From 34-65-8 sp963529855 (GTDB taxonomy: Bacteria > Pseudomonadota > Alphaproteobacteria > Sphingomonadales > Sphingomonadaceae), in NCBI GenBank assembly GCA_963529855.1, contig CAURZK010000002.1, positions 540,856 through 604,855 on the forward strand: DNA of 64,000 bases, read 5' to 3'. Below, piece after piece: positions 1 through 8,594 of this stretch (its first letter is position 1; every line of letters starts with the position of its first letter). Under the pieces are notes generated by a model. It saw nothing but the letters and a program-made list of their open reading frames with translations. It searched no databases and was not told where the DNA came from. Position numbers and translations under genes: made by a program.

Positions 1-227
1 GCGGATCGAACGGCGGCAACCTCCGCCTCCACCCGCTCGGCCGCGACCGGACTATAGCTGCGCCCCCCGCGCCGGACGAGATCGGGCAGCGCCTCGACCG
101 CCGCCCGCGCATTGCCGAACCGCTGCAGCAGGTGGGCATAGGTGATCGGCCCGACGTTGGGCGACCGCAACAGGCGGATGCGTGCGAAAGCCTCGTCCTG
201 CGAGAGCGCCGGATCGGCCTCGCTCAT
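1..227 (-). CDS. dprA: DNA-processing protein DprA, N-terminal fragment
   Basis: DprA loads RecA onto incoming single-stranded DNA during natural transformation. Only the first 75 codons are in the window; the gene continues past base 1. The translation begins MSEADPALSQDEAFARIRLL and goes on with RSPNVGPITYAHLLQRFGNA, which is the helix-hairpin-helix-like N-terminal region typical of proteobacterial DprA; the Rossmann domain lies outside. The start codon overlaps the plsY stop in an ATGA junction, so the two are translationally coupled, an arrangement I recall as common in alphaproteobacteria. The product name rests on this N-terminal segment alone. Confidence 0.8.
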   Translation of the reverse strand, partial: MSEADPALSQDEAFARIRLLRSPNVGPITYAHLLQRFGNARAAVEALPDLVRRGGRSYSPVAAERVEAEVAAVRS

Positions 228-814
228 CCCTTGCGGCCGACCTTGGGCTCCGTGCCCGCCAGCAATCGCCGGATATTCTCGCGATGGAGGAACACGATCA
301 GCAGGGCGATCACCGTCGTTTCCACCCCGAAGCGGGGCAGCACCACCCAGGCAGCAACTGCAGCGGCGATCACCGCGCTCATCCCGGCGAGCGAGCTGAT
401 CCGCGTGAGCGCCAGAACCCCCAGCCACACCAGCGCGTAGGCGAGGCCGATCGGCCAGCCCAGCCCGAAGCTGACCCCGGCATTGGTCGCCACGCCCTTC
501 CCGCCCTTGAACCGCAGCCACACCGGGAAGCAATGCCCGACCACTGCCGCGATCGCCGTCAGGCCGACCCAATCGGGAAACCAGCGCCACGCCAGCAGGA
601 CCGGAACCAGCCCCTTGGCCAGATCGAGCAACAGGGTGCCCGCCGCCAGCCACTTGTTGCCGGTGCGCAGCACGTTGGTCGCGCCGATATTGCCGCTGCC
701 GATTGCGCGGACGTCGCCCAGCCCCGCCATCCGCGTCAGCAGCAGACCGAACGGGACCGAGCCGAACGCATAGCCGAGCAGAGCGGCCAGCAGCGCGTCG
801 GTCGTCAATTCCAT
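224..814 (-). CDS. plsY: Glycerol-3-phosphate acyltransferase PlsY
   Basis: Inner-membrane enzyme that transfers an acyl group from acyl-phosphate to glycerol-3-phosphate, the first acylation in phospholipid synthesis (with PlsX). The 196-residue length is normal for the family. The three conserved loops are present: GSGNIGATN near residue 40, GHCFPVWLRFKGGKG near residue 93-107 and HRENIRRLLAGTEPKVG at the C-terminus. The rest is a run of hydrophobic segments consistent with a multi-pass protein. It lies directly upstream of dprA with a 4-nt overlap and probably shares its transcript. Identification is secure. Confidence 0.96.
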   Translation of the reverse strand: MELTTDALLAALLGYAFGSVPFGLLLTRMAGLGDVRAIGSGNIGATNVLRTGNKWLAAGTLLLDLAKGLVPVLLAWRWFPDWVGLTAIAAVVGHCFPVWLRFKGGKGVATNAGVSFGLGWPIGLAYALVWLGVLALTRISSLAGMSAVIAAAVAAWVVLPRFGVETTVIALLIVFLHRENIRRLLAGTEPKVGRKG

Positions 815-880
815 GTGATGCCACCCTTCCGTTTTCAGGCCGCATCATAGGCCGCTGGGCCGTGCGGGCCATGGAAAAAT

Positions 881-1723
881 ATGGAGAACCCGCCGTTCCG
901 GCGCTATCGCCCGCCCATGCCCGAAACGCCTGAGCCGACCGCCCCGATCCTGTTGTTCGATTCGGGCGTTGGCGGGCTGTCCGTACTGGCACAGCTGCGC
1001 CGCCTCTTGCCGCAGGCGCCGGTGATCTATGCCGCGGATATGGCGGGCCTGCCTTATGGCTCCAAGAGCGAGGCGCAGATTGCTGCCCGCGTCGCCGGGC
1101 TGCTGGGGCGGATGAGTGAACGGTTCCGCCCGCGCCTCGCCTGCATCGCCTGCAACACGGCCAGCACCATCGCACTGGGCATGGTGCGCGAGGTGCTGGA
1201 AATCCCGATCGTGGGCACCGTCCCTGCGATCAAGCCCGCCGCCGCGTTGACCCGCAGCGGCGTGATCGGCCTGCTTGGCACCGAAGCGACGGTGCGCCAG
1301 GCCTATGTCGACAAGCTGGAGGCAGAGTTCGGCAATGGCCACGTGCTGGTGCGCCATGCCGCGCCGGGCCTGGTCGCGGCGGCCGAGGCGAAATTGCGCG
1401 GCGAAATGCTCGAGGCGGACACCATCCGCTCCGCACTCGCGGGATTGCGCACCCACCCTCGCGCGGCCGACCTCGATACGCTGGTGCTGGCGTGCACCCA
1501 TTTCCCGTTGCTGCGCGAGGAACTGGCGGCAGAACTGGGCGACGGCGTCAGGTTGATCGACGGTGCCGAGGGCATCGCCCGCCGCATTGCCAGCCTGACA
1601 GAGGGACAGACATTTGCGCGGGCCGCCCCCGACCTGGCGGTGACAACCGGGCCGCTCGACGACTTCGCCCGGTTGGCACCGGCGCTTGCCGCACAGGGGA
1701 TCGAGCGGATGGAAAAGTTCTAG
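881..1723 (+). CDS. murI: Glutamate racemase
   Basis: Converts L- to D-glutamate for peptidoglycan synthesis in the cytoplasm. The Asp/Glu racemase fold is clear: FDSGVGGLSV near the N-terminus, the first catalytic cysteine in CIACNTAS and the second in LACTHFPLL. The annotated start gives 280 residues. A second in-frame ATG at 917 gives 268 residues and begins just before the conserved segment; neither start has a convincing Shine-Dalgarno sequence, so the first 12 residues are doubtful. It is divergent from plsY. Confidence 0.95.
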   Translation: MENPPFRRYRPPMPETPEPTAPILLFDSGVGGLSVLAQLRRLLPQAPVIYAADMAGLPYGSKSEAQIAARVAGLLGRMSERFRPRLACIACNTASTIALGMVREVLEIPIVGTVPAIKPAAALTRSGVIGLLGTEATVRQAYVDKLEAEFGNGHVLVRHAAPGLVAAAEAKLRGEMLEADTIRSALAGLRTHPRAADLDTLVLACTHFPLLREELAAELGDGVRLIDGAEGIARRIASLTEGQTFARAAPDLAVTTGPLDDFARLAPALAAQGIERMEKF

Positions 1724-1824
1724 CTGCGAACGGTTCTCAAACATCGCGGTGGAAATAAAGGCGCGGAGCCACTATTGCCCGGCCCGAGACAGCCGCTGAC
1801 GGGCGGCGCGATTGCAGGCACGCG

Positions 1825-3045
1825 ATGAACTACGACCAGATCTTCGACCAGGCGATCGATCGCCTCCACGCCGAAGGCCGTTACCGCGTGTTCATCGACA
1901 TTCTGCGCAACAAGGGCGCGTTCCCCAACGCGCGCTGCTTTGCCGGGCATAACGGGCCCAAGCCGATCACCGTTTGGTGTTCCAACGATTACCTCGCGAT
2001 GGGCCAGCACCCCAAGGTCATTTCCGCGATGGAAGAAGCGCTGCACGATGTCGGGGCGGGTTCCGGCGGCACGCGCAATATCGGCGGCAATACCCACCTC
2101 CATGTCGAGCTGGAACGGGAACTGGCCGATCTGCACGGCAAGAATTCCGCGCTGTTGTTCACCAGTGGCTACGTGTCCAACGACGCGACGCTTTCCACGC
2201 TGGGCAAGCTGCTGCCGGGCTGCGTGATCTTCTCCGATGAACTGAACCACGCCAGCATGATCGCCGGCATCCGCAATTCCGGATGCGAAAAGCGGGTGTT
2301 CCGCCACAACGACCTCGACCATCTCGAGGAACTGCTGGCCGCCGAAGACCCGGCAACGCCGAAGCTGATCGCGTTCGAAAGCGTTTATTCGATGGACGGC
2401 GACGTCGCGCCGATTCACGCCATCTGCGACCTGGCCGACAAGTACAACGCGCTCACCTATATCGATGAAGTTCACGCGGTCGGGATGTACGGCGCGCACG
2501 GCGGCGGCATCTCCGAACGCGATGATGCCGCGCACCGGATCGACATCATCGAAGGGACGCTGGGCAAGGCGTTCGGCGTGATGGGCGGTTACATCGCCGC
2601 CGACAGCCGCATCGTCGACTGCATCCGCAGCTATGCGCCCGGCTTCATCTTCACGACCTCGCTCAGCCCGGTGCTGGTCGCGGGCGTGCTCGCAGCGGTG
2701 AAGCACCTCAAGAGCTCGAGCGAGGAACGCGATGCGCAGCAGGCCGCCGCTGCCGCGCTGAAGGCGAAGTTCGCTGCCGCGGGGCTGCCGGTAATGCAGA
2801 GCGTCACGCACATCGTACCGCTGATGGTGGGGGATCCGGTTCGCGCCAAGAAGATCAGCGACATCCTGCTCGCCGAATACGGCGCTTACGTTCAGCCGAT
2901 CAACTTCCCGACCGTTCCGCGCGGTACCGAGCGGCTGCGCTTCACCCCGGGCCCTGCCCATACCGACGCGATGATGGACGAATTGACCGCCGCATTGGTC
3001 GAAATCTGGGACCGGCTCGAACTGGAACTGCGCCAGGCCGCGTGA
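1825..3045 (+). CDS. hemA: 5-aminolevulinate synthase
   Basis: PLP enzyme condensing glycine with succinyl-CoA to give 5-aminolevulinate, the first step of the C4 heme route found in alphaproteobacteria. The 406-residue length fits the family. The PLP lysine is Lys248 in EGTLGKAFGVMGGYI; the substrate and cofactor region shows GAGSGGTRNIGGNTHLHVEL (residues 77-96), DELNHASMI and YIDEVHAVGMYG. The downstream gap to the GGDEF gene is 44 nt. Possession of this enzyme supports an alphaproteobacterial origin. Confidence 0.97.
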   Translation: MNYDQIFDQAIDRLHAEGRYRVFIDILRNKGAFPNARCFAGHNGPKPITVWCSNDYLAMGQHPKVISAMEEALHDVGAGSGGTRNIGGNTHLHVELERELADLHGKNSALLFTSGYVSNDATLSTLGKLLPGCVIFSDELNHASMIAGIRNSGCEKRVFRHNDLDHLEELLAAEDPATPKLIAFESVYSMDGDVAPIHAICDLADKYNALTYIDEVHAVGMYGAHGGGISERDDAAHRIDIIEGTLGKAFGVMGGYIAADSRIVDCIRSYAPGFIFTTSLSPVLVAGVLAAVKHLKSSSEERDAQQAAAAALKAKFAAAGLPVMQSVTHIVPLMVGDPVRAKKISDILLAEYGAYVQPINFPTVPRGTERLRFTPGPAHTDAMMDELTAALVEIWDRLELELRQAA

Positions 3046-3070
3046 AGTTAGCGTAAATTAAACCATCGTG

Positions 3071-3086
3071 GCCGCATAAAAGCGGC
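3071..3086 (+). promoter_or_regulatory. Small hairpin just before the GGDEF-EAL start codon
   Basis: GCCGC and GCGGC form a perfect 5-bp stem around a six-base A/T-rich loop, ending 3 nt before the ATG at 3090. It occupies the place where a Shine-Dalgarno sequence would sit, and none is visible. It may restrain translation, or it may be chance. Confidence 0.3.
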
Positions 3087-3089
3087 ACC

Positions 3090-5285
3090 ATGGCGCTCAG
3101 CTTCCTCAAGGGCCGCAGGACCGTCGAGCCTGCACCCGACCCGGCCCCCGTTGCCACCCCCGCGACGGACCTGCGCGCGCGCGTGCTCGATGATTTCGAT
3201 CGCACCGGCATCGCCTGGATCTGGGCGACCGACGACGAAGGCAAGCTGATCTACCTTTCGGACAAGGCGGTCGGCACGCTGGGCGAAAGCGCAGGTGCCC
3301 TGACCGGACAGCCGCTCGAACAGGTGTTCGAAATCGACGAGGAAACCGCCAGCGACAACGGCGGCCGATCGCTGACGTTCCAGTTGAAAGCGCGCAAACC
3401 CATTCGCGAACAGGTGGTCCGGTTCGCCTTCGGCAAGGCGCCCGAGGATACGCGCCAGACGTGGTGGTGTCTGTCCGGATACCCGGTGCGCGACAAGGCG
3501 GGCGAGTTCGTCGGCTATCGCGGCAGCGCGAAGGACGTCACGATCGAATACGAGCGGCAGATGGCGGATTCGCGCCTGGCCGATTTCGATTCGCTCACCG
3601 GTCTCGCCAACCGTCACAATCTCAACCGCGCGCTCGACAGCACGCTGGCGGCGTTCAGGACATCGGGCCGCGCGGTCGCGCTGATGATGCTCGACCTCGA
3701 CAAGTTCAAGCACGTGAACGACACGCTGGGCCACCAGGCGGGCGATGCCCTGTTGGTCCAGGTTGCCGAGCGGCTGACCCGGATCGTGGGCGAACGCGGC
3801 AAGGTCGCCCGATTGGGCGGCGATGAATTCCAGGTCATGCTGCTGGACGAGGAAGATCGCGGCAAGCTGGGCGAACTGGCCGACAAGATCATCCAGATCC
3901 TTTCGCAGCCCTACCCGCTGGAAGATGACAAGCGCGCCATCATCGGCGCATCGGTCGGCATCGCGATCGCACCCTTCGACGGCGACGACCGCGAGAAACT
4001 GATCCGCAGTGCCGACCTTGCGCTCTACGCTTCGAAGAATGGCGGACGCGGCCAGTTCCGGTTCTATTCCAGCGACCTCAAAAACGAGGAAGAGGTCCGC
4101 CAGCAGATGCTGGATGACCTGCGCACCGCGCTGACCGAAGGCCAGCTGACGATGCACTACCAGCCCGTCGTCTCGATCGAGAGCGGCGCGGTAGTCTGCC
4201 TCGAGGCGCTGATGCGCTGGGAACATCCCGAGCGCGGCTTCATCAGCCCCGGCGCTTTCATTCCGGTCGCTGAGGAAAGCGACCTCATCAATACGCTGGG
4301 CGAATGGGCATTGCGCCAAGCCTGCGATGCAGCGCTCAAATGGCCGCAAAGCGTCCGCGTGGCCGTCAACGTTTCCGCCAACCAGTTCGTCAACCCAGCC
4401 TTTCCCGGCGTCGTCACCAATGTCCTCGCGACGAGCGGCCTGGCACCCGACCGGCTCGAACTGGAACTTACCGAGAGTATCTTCGTCGGCGACAACGAAA
4501 CGACCGAGCGAATCTTCGCCACCCTGAAGGGGATCGGCGTGCGCCTGGCGCTCGACGATTTCGGCACGGGATATTCCTCGCTCAGCTATTTGCGCGCGGC
4601 ACCTTTCGACAAGATCAAGGTCGACCGCAGTTTCGTCGTTTCGTGCACCCAGACCGACAAGAACAGCGCCAAGATCATCGCCGCCATCGTGGGCCTGTCG
4701 AACGCGCTGGGCATGGAAACCACGGTCGAAGGGGTCGAGGCGTTCGACCAGCTGGAGGTCGTCCGCGACAAGGGCGCCAAGCTGGTCCAGGGCTATCTCT
4801 ACGCCCGGCCCATGCCCGAGGCTGCCGTGCTGGAACAGTTCGCCAAAGGCGCGTTCAAGCTCGAACCCGACGGCCCTGAGAAATTCCGGCCCGACCGGCG
4901 TTCGGTTTTCCGCCGGATCGGCGCGATCCACGAGGATTATTATTACAACGCCGTCATGCGCGACATTTCGCGAACAGGCGCGGGTATCGCCGGGCTGGTC
5001 GGTGTTCCCCTGGGAACAGAGCTGGTTCTGGACCTTGGCGAAGGCCAGCTCGCCGTCTGCACCGTGATCTACAGCTATGGCGACGAGATCGGGGTGGAAT
5101 TCGAAACACCGATGGTCAGCGACGGGGCCGGCGGCCTGTGCACGCGGCACAGGATCTCGCCCTACACCATCGCGGCAGCCGGCCTGCCCAAGAAACCGGG
5201 CACGGCCGGGCCGACCGAAGGCAAGCGTGACCAGTCGCGCCCGCATTTCCTCGAAGTCGTGCCGGGCACCGCCCCGCTCGACTGA
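3090..5285 (+). CDS. PAS-GGDEF-EAL-PilZ cyclic-di-GMP protein
   Basis: Predicted cytoplasmic signalling protein of 731 residues with no membrane segment. Order: PAS-like sensor about residues 30-155; GGDEF domain about 165-325 with intact GGDEF at 243-247 and the DLDKFKHVNDTLGH motif; EAL domain about 340-600 with EAL at 372-374, LTESIF, LDDFGTGYSSLSYL and KVDRSFV all intact; C-terminal PilZ-like domain about 625-715 with RRSVFRR followed by RDISRTGAG. Both synthesis and hydrolysis of c-di-GMP look possible. No RxxD inhibitory site is seen immediately before GGDEF, so product inhibition may act through the PilZ domain instead. Confidence 0.93.
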   Translation: MALSFLKGRRTVEPAPDPAPVATPATDLRARVLDDFDRTGIAWIWATDDEGKLIYLSDKAVGTLGESAGALTGQPLEQVFEIDEETASDNGGRSLTFQLKARKPIREQVVRFAFGKAPEDTRQTWWCLSGYPVRDKAGEFVGYRGSAKDVTIEYERQMADSRLADFDSLTGLANRHNLNRALDSTLAAFRTSGRAVALMMLDLDKFKHVNDTLGHQAGDALLVQVAERLTRIVGERGKVARLGGDEFQVMLLDEEDRGKLGELADKIIQILSQPYPLEDDKRAIIGASVGIAIAPFDGDDREKLIRSADLALYASKNGGRGQFRFYSSDLKNEEEVRQQMLDDLRTALTEGQLTMHYQPVVSIESGAVVCLEALMRWEHPERGFISPGAFIPVAEESDLINTLGEWALRQACDAALKWPQSVRVAVNVSANQFVNPAFPGVVTNVLATSGLAPDRLELELTESIFVGDNETTERIFATLKGIGVRLALDDFGTGYSSLSYLRAAPFDKIKVDRSFVVSCTQTDKNSAKIIAAIVGLSNALGMETTVEGVEAFDQLEVVRDKGAKLVQGYLYARPMPEAAVLEQFAKGAFKLEPDGPEKFRPDRRSVFRRIGAIHEDYYYNAVMRDISRTGAGIAGLVGVPLGTELVLDLGEGQLAVCTVIYSYGDEIGVEFETPMVSDGAGGLCTRHRISPYTIAAAGLPKKPGTAGPTEGKRDQSRPHFLEVVPGTAPLD

Positions 5286-5345
5286 TCGCCCCTCGACCAC
5301 GCTGCGCGAATTGCTATGCCAACCCTACCAATTGGGAGGGAATGC

Positions 5346-6035
5346 ATGACCGGGCCGGTGACCACTTATGATGATGTCGTGCGCAGCCGGCGCAGCATTC
5401 GCGGCTTCCTCGATCGGCCGGTGCCGCAACAGCTGATTGCCGAAGTGCTCGAACTTGCGATGCGGGCGCCATCCAGCTTCAACAACCAGTGCTGGAATTT
5501 CACCGTCGTCACCGGCGCGCCGCTCGATGCCATCCGCCGGGGCAATACCGAGGGCATACTTTCCGGTCAGCCCGACAGCCGGGAGTTTCGCCGGTTCGAT
5601 ACGGTGCCCGATCTTCACCGCGGCCGGCAGATCGCCATTGCCAAGCAGTTGTTCGGCGCCATGGGGATCGAGCGGGACGACAAGGAAGGGCGGCAGGACT
5701 GGGTCCTGCGCGGTTTCCGGCAATTCGATGCGCCCGTCTCGATCGTCATCACGTACGATCGCGTCTTGCTGGGCAGCGACATCGCCCCATTCGATTGCGG
5801 CGCGGTGACCAATGCGCTGGTCAACGCCGCGTGGTCGCGCGGGCTTGGCTGCGTGATCAACTCGCAAGGCATCATGCAGTCGCCCGTCGTGCGCGAACAT
5901 GCGGGCATTCCCGACGATCAGGTCATCATGATCTGCGTGGCGATGGGCTGGCCCGACCACGACTTCCCCGCCAATGCGGTCGTTTCCGAACGCAAGGGCG
6001 TGGAAGAAGCGGTCCGGTTCGTCGGATTCGACTGA
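5346..6035 (+). CDS. Nitroreductase family protein
   Basis: FMN-dependent NAD(P)H oxidoreductase of the nitroreductase fold, 229 residues. The N-terminal SRRSIRGFLDRPVP and APSSFNNQCWNF segments are the FMN-binding signature; GLGCVINSQG and CVAMGWPDHD complete the pattern. The start at 5346 is chosen over an upstream ATG (5316) because GGGAGG lies at 5335-5340 at the right distance. The physiological substrate cannot be told from sequence. Its stop directly abuts the stop of the convergent decarboxylase gene. Confidence 0.88.
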   Translation: MTGPVTTYDDVVRSRRSIRGFLDRPVPQQLIAEVLELAMRAPSSFNNQCWNFTVVTGAPLDAIRRGNTEGILSGQPDSREFRRFDTVPDLHRGRQIAIAKQLFGAMGIERDDKEGRQDWVLRGFRQFDAPVSIVITYDRVLLGSDIAPFDCGAVTNALVNAAWSRGLGCVINSQGIMQSPVVREHAGIPDDQVIMICVAMGWPDHDFPANAVVSERKGVEEAVRFVGFD

Positions 6036-7238
6036 TCAGCGCAGGCTCACGACGTTGTCCTTGGCCGGCAGTTCGCGGCGGCCGCGATAGAGGCTGGCCA
6101 TCGGCTCGTCCTCCACCACGATCTGCTGCGCATTGCCGAAGCCGTTGAAGCCGGTCTTCATCGCCGCGCCATAGGCGCCGAGCATGCCGATCTCGATATA
6201 GTCGCCTGCCTGGATGTCGCCCGGCAGCATGAAGGGGCCCTTCATGTAATCGGCATCGTCGCAGGTCGGCCCGTAGAAGGCGAATTCCTGCCCGGCATCG
6301 CGCAGGTCGTCTTCCAGCGCGGCAACCGGAAAACGCCAGTCGACGTGCGCCGCATCGTAGAGCGCGCCATAGGCGCCGTCGTTGATGTAGAGCTCGTCAC
6401 CGCGGCGCTTCTCGATCCGCACGATCAGCGAGGAATATTCCGCGCACAGCGCACGGCCGGGCTCGCACCACAGTTCCGCGTTGTAGGCGATCGGCAGGGC
6501 TTCGAAGTGGCGGCTGATGACACCGAAGTAATCTTCCAGCGGCGGCGGCTCCATGCCCGGATAAACCGAGGGGAAGCCCCCGCCGACATCGACCACGTCG
6601 ATCACCACGCCAGCTTCGGCCACCGCGGCACGCACGCGCTCCAGCGCCTGGACATAGGCGAACGGGGTCATCGCCTGGCTGCCCACGTGGAAGCAAACGC
6701 CCAGCCAGTCGCAATGCTGGCGCGTGGTCTGGAGCAGGCCGGCCGCATCGGCGAGATCGACGCCGAATTTCGACGCGAGGCTGAGCTCCGAATATTCGCT
6801 CGACACGCGCATCCGCACCAGCAGGCGCAGGTCGGTTGCCGCCTCGCCTTCACCATCGGTGGTGGCGTCGACGATCTTCTCCAGCTCCTCGATCGTGTCG
6901 AGGCTGAAGGTGCGCACGCCGTGGTCGAAATACGCTTCCGCGATTGCGCGCGGCGTCTTGACCGGATGCATGAAGCACAGCGTCGCATCGGGCAGCGTGG
7001 CGCGAACCAGGCGCACCTCTGCGATCGAGGCGACGTCGTAATGCGAAACCCCGTTGTCCCACAGGACCTGGAGCAGGTCGGGCGAAGGGTTCGCCTTCAC
7101 GGCATAGAGCGACTTGCCCGGAAACTTCTCGACGAAGAAACGGGCAGCGCGCGCCGCAGCATGCGGGCGGTTGAGGATTACCGGCTCGTCCGGCGCGAGG
7201 GCGCGAACTACAGACCGTGCGTCAGGATGGATGTGCAA
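6036..7238 (-). CDS. Ornithine (or lysine/ornithine) decarboxylase, alanine-racemase fold
   Basis: PLP-dependent group IV decarboxylase making putrescine from ornithine. 400 residues. Lys48 in LYAVKANPSP is the PLP lysine; HVGSQA, the glycine-rich DVGGGFPSVYPG, CEPGRALCAEY and the C-terminal active-site GPTCDDAD are all present. Together with the next two genes it completes the carboxyspermidine route to spermidine. The start appears to be TTG with no in-frame ATG nearby and a weak ribosome site, so the N-terminus is uncertain. A 174-nt leader separates it from nspC upstream. Confidence 0.9.
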   Translation of the reverse strand: MHIHPDARSVVRALAPDEPVILNRPHAAARAARFFVEKFPGKSLYAVKANPSPDLLQVLWDNGVSHYDVASIAEVRLVRATLPDATLCFMHPVKTPRAIAEAYFDHGVRTFSLDTIEELEKIVDATTDGEGEAATDLRLLVRMRVSSEYSELSLASKFGVDLADAAGLLQTTRQHCDWLGVCFHVGSQAMTPFAYVQALERVRAAVAEAGVVIDVVDVGGGFPSVYPGMEPPPLEDYFGVISRHFEALPIAYNAELWCEPGRALCAEYSSLIVRIEKRRGDELYINDGAYGALYDAAHVDWRFPVAALEDDLRDAGQEFAFYGPTCDDADYMKGPFMLPGDIQAGDYIEIGMLGAYGAAMKTGFNGFGNAQQIVVEDEPMASLYRGRRELPAKDNVVSLR

Positions 7239-7412
7239 CTCAAGGGACCCCCAAACATAAGTTTGAACGTGGCAGCCTTGCGGTTTGGAAGTCCCCTTGG
7301 GGCTGCGGGGTGCGCCTATAAGACGCGCGGCGTGAACCGCAAGTGAAAATTACCCCCCGTTTTCGCAAGCGCACGAGGGACGCGCCGAGCCTTTGCCGGG
7401 ACGAGCCGAGCC
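7239..7412 (-). promoter_or_regulatory. Structured 5' leader of the ornithine decarboxylase gene
   Basis: The 174-nt gap before the decarboxylase holds a perfect 9-bp inverted repeat, CTTGCGGTT at 7277-7285 and AACCGCAAG at 7335-7343, enclosing 49 nt that themselves contain small hairpins (CCCCTTGGGG around 7290-7301). Alphaproteobacterial ornithine decarboxylase genes are known to carry the speF cis-regulatory RNA motif (Rfam). Position and structure fit, but I could not match the consensus by eye. Confidence 0.45.
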
Positions 7413-8585
7413 TCAACTCAGCCGGTCGCGGAAATCCTCGTAGCCGAAGCTTTTCACCTGCTCGAGCGCGTCGCTTTCGCTGTCCCACAGCCATATGCTC
7501 GGAAGCTGCACACCATTGAAAGTGTTGGTTTTTACCATCGAGTAATGCGCCTGGTCGAGGAATGCGAACCGTTGGCCCGGCTCGCAGGCGACTGGCAGGC
7601 GGTAATCGCCGATGACGTCCCCGGCGAGGCAGGAGGGGCCGCCGAGGCGCACCGCCTCACCTTCGTCCAGCTCGCCCAGCATGGCCGGGCGATAGGGTGC
7701 CTCGATCACGTCGGGCATGTGGCAGGTCGCGGAAACGTCGGTGATGGCAACGGGAAGCCCGTTCCAGTGCGAATCGAGCACCGTGCCGACAAGGATGCCC
7801 GCGTCGAGGGCGACCGCCTCGCCCGGTTCGAGATAGATCTCGGCGTCCGTGTCTTCCTTCGCGTCGCGCAGGAATTCGATCAGTTCCTCGCGCTGGTAAT
7901 CGGCGCGGGTGATGTGGTGGCCGCCGCCCATGTTGATCCACTTGAGATCGCCGAACCAGGGCTCGATCGCGTCGAAAACCTTGTCCCAGGTTTCGCGCAG
8001 CGGCTCGAAATCCTGCTCGCACAGGTTGTGGAAGTGGATGCCGTCGACCTGCTCCATGATCTCCGGCGTCAGCTGGTCCAGCGGGAAGCCGAGGCGGCTG
8101 CCGGGGCTCGACGGGTCGTAACGCGGCACTTCGCCGCACGGGTTCTGCGGATTGATCCGCAGGCCGACGTCGAAATCCTGCCCTGCGGCACGCGCCGCGT
8201 CGAGAATCGCGCGGGCACGCTCAAGCTGGCCGGGCGAATTGAAGATGACGTGGTCCGACAGACGGCAGACCTCTTCCAGCTCGTCCGGTTTGTAGGCGGC
8301 GGAGTAGGTCGCGATCTCTCCGTCGTAGAATTCCGCCGCCAGCCGCGCTTCCCACAGGCCGCTGGTGCAAACGCCATCCAGATATTCGCCGATGATCGGT
8401 GCGACCGACCACATGCTGAAGGCCTTCAGTGCGGCCAGCACCTTGATGTCCGCCGCGTCGCGCACATCGGCCAGCACCTGCAGGTTCGCCCGCAACCGCG
8501 CTGCGTCAACGACGAACGCGGGGCTGTCGACCCGGTGAAGATCAAACCGGGCAAACGCTCCCGGATCGCCAGCTCTCGTTTCCAT
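7413..8585 (-). CDS. nspC: Carboxynorspermidine/carboxyspermidine decarboxylase
   Basis: PLP enzyme that decarboxylates carboxyspermidine (or carboxynorspermidine) to the polyamine. 390 residues, usual length. The PLP lysine is Lys54 in LAALKAFSMW, and the substrate-side motifs HFHNLCEQDF, NMGGGHHITRADY and EPGEAVALDAG match the NspC family rather than ornithine decarboxylases. It lies 9 nt downstream of the carboxynorspermidine dehydrogenase gene, clearly one operon. Spermidine is the more likely product in alphaproteobacteria; this is inference from known pathway distribution. Confidence 0.93.
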   Translation of the reverse strand: METRAGDPGAFARFDLHRVDSPAFVVDAARLRANLQVLADVRDAADIKVLAALKAFSMWSVAPIIGEYLDGVCTSGLWEARLAAEFYDGEIATYSAAYKPDELEEVCRLSDHVIFNSPGQLERARAILDAARAAGQDFDVGLRINPQNPCGEVPRYDPSSPGSRLGFPLDQLTPEIMEQVDGIHFHNLCEQDFEPLRETWDKVFDAIEPWFGDLKWINMGGGHHITRADYQREELIEFLRDAKEDTDAEIYLEPGEAVALDAGILVGTVLDSHWNGLPVAITDVSATCHMPDVIEAPYRPAMLGELDEGEAVRLGGPSCLAGDVIGDYRLPVACEPGQRFAFLDQAHYSMVKTNTFNGVQLPSIWLWDSESDALEQVKSFGYEDFRDRLS

Positions 8586-8594
8586 GGCTGCGCG

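Noticed and set aside
3048..5300. Long minus-strand frame opposite the GGDEF-EAL gene
   Set aside because: Composition is typical of the antisense of GC-rich coding DNA, and the plus strand encodes intact domains.
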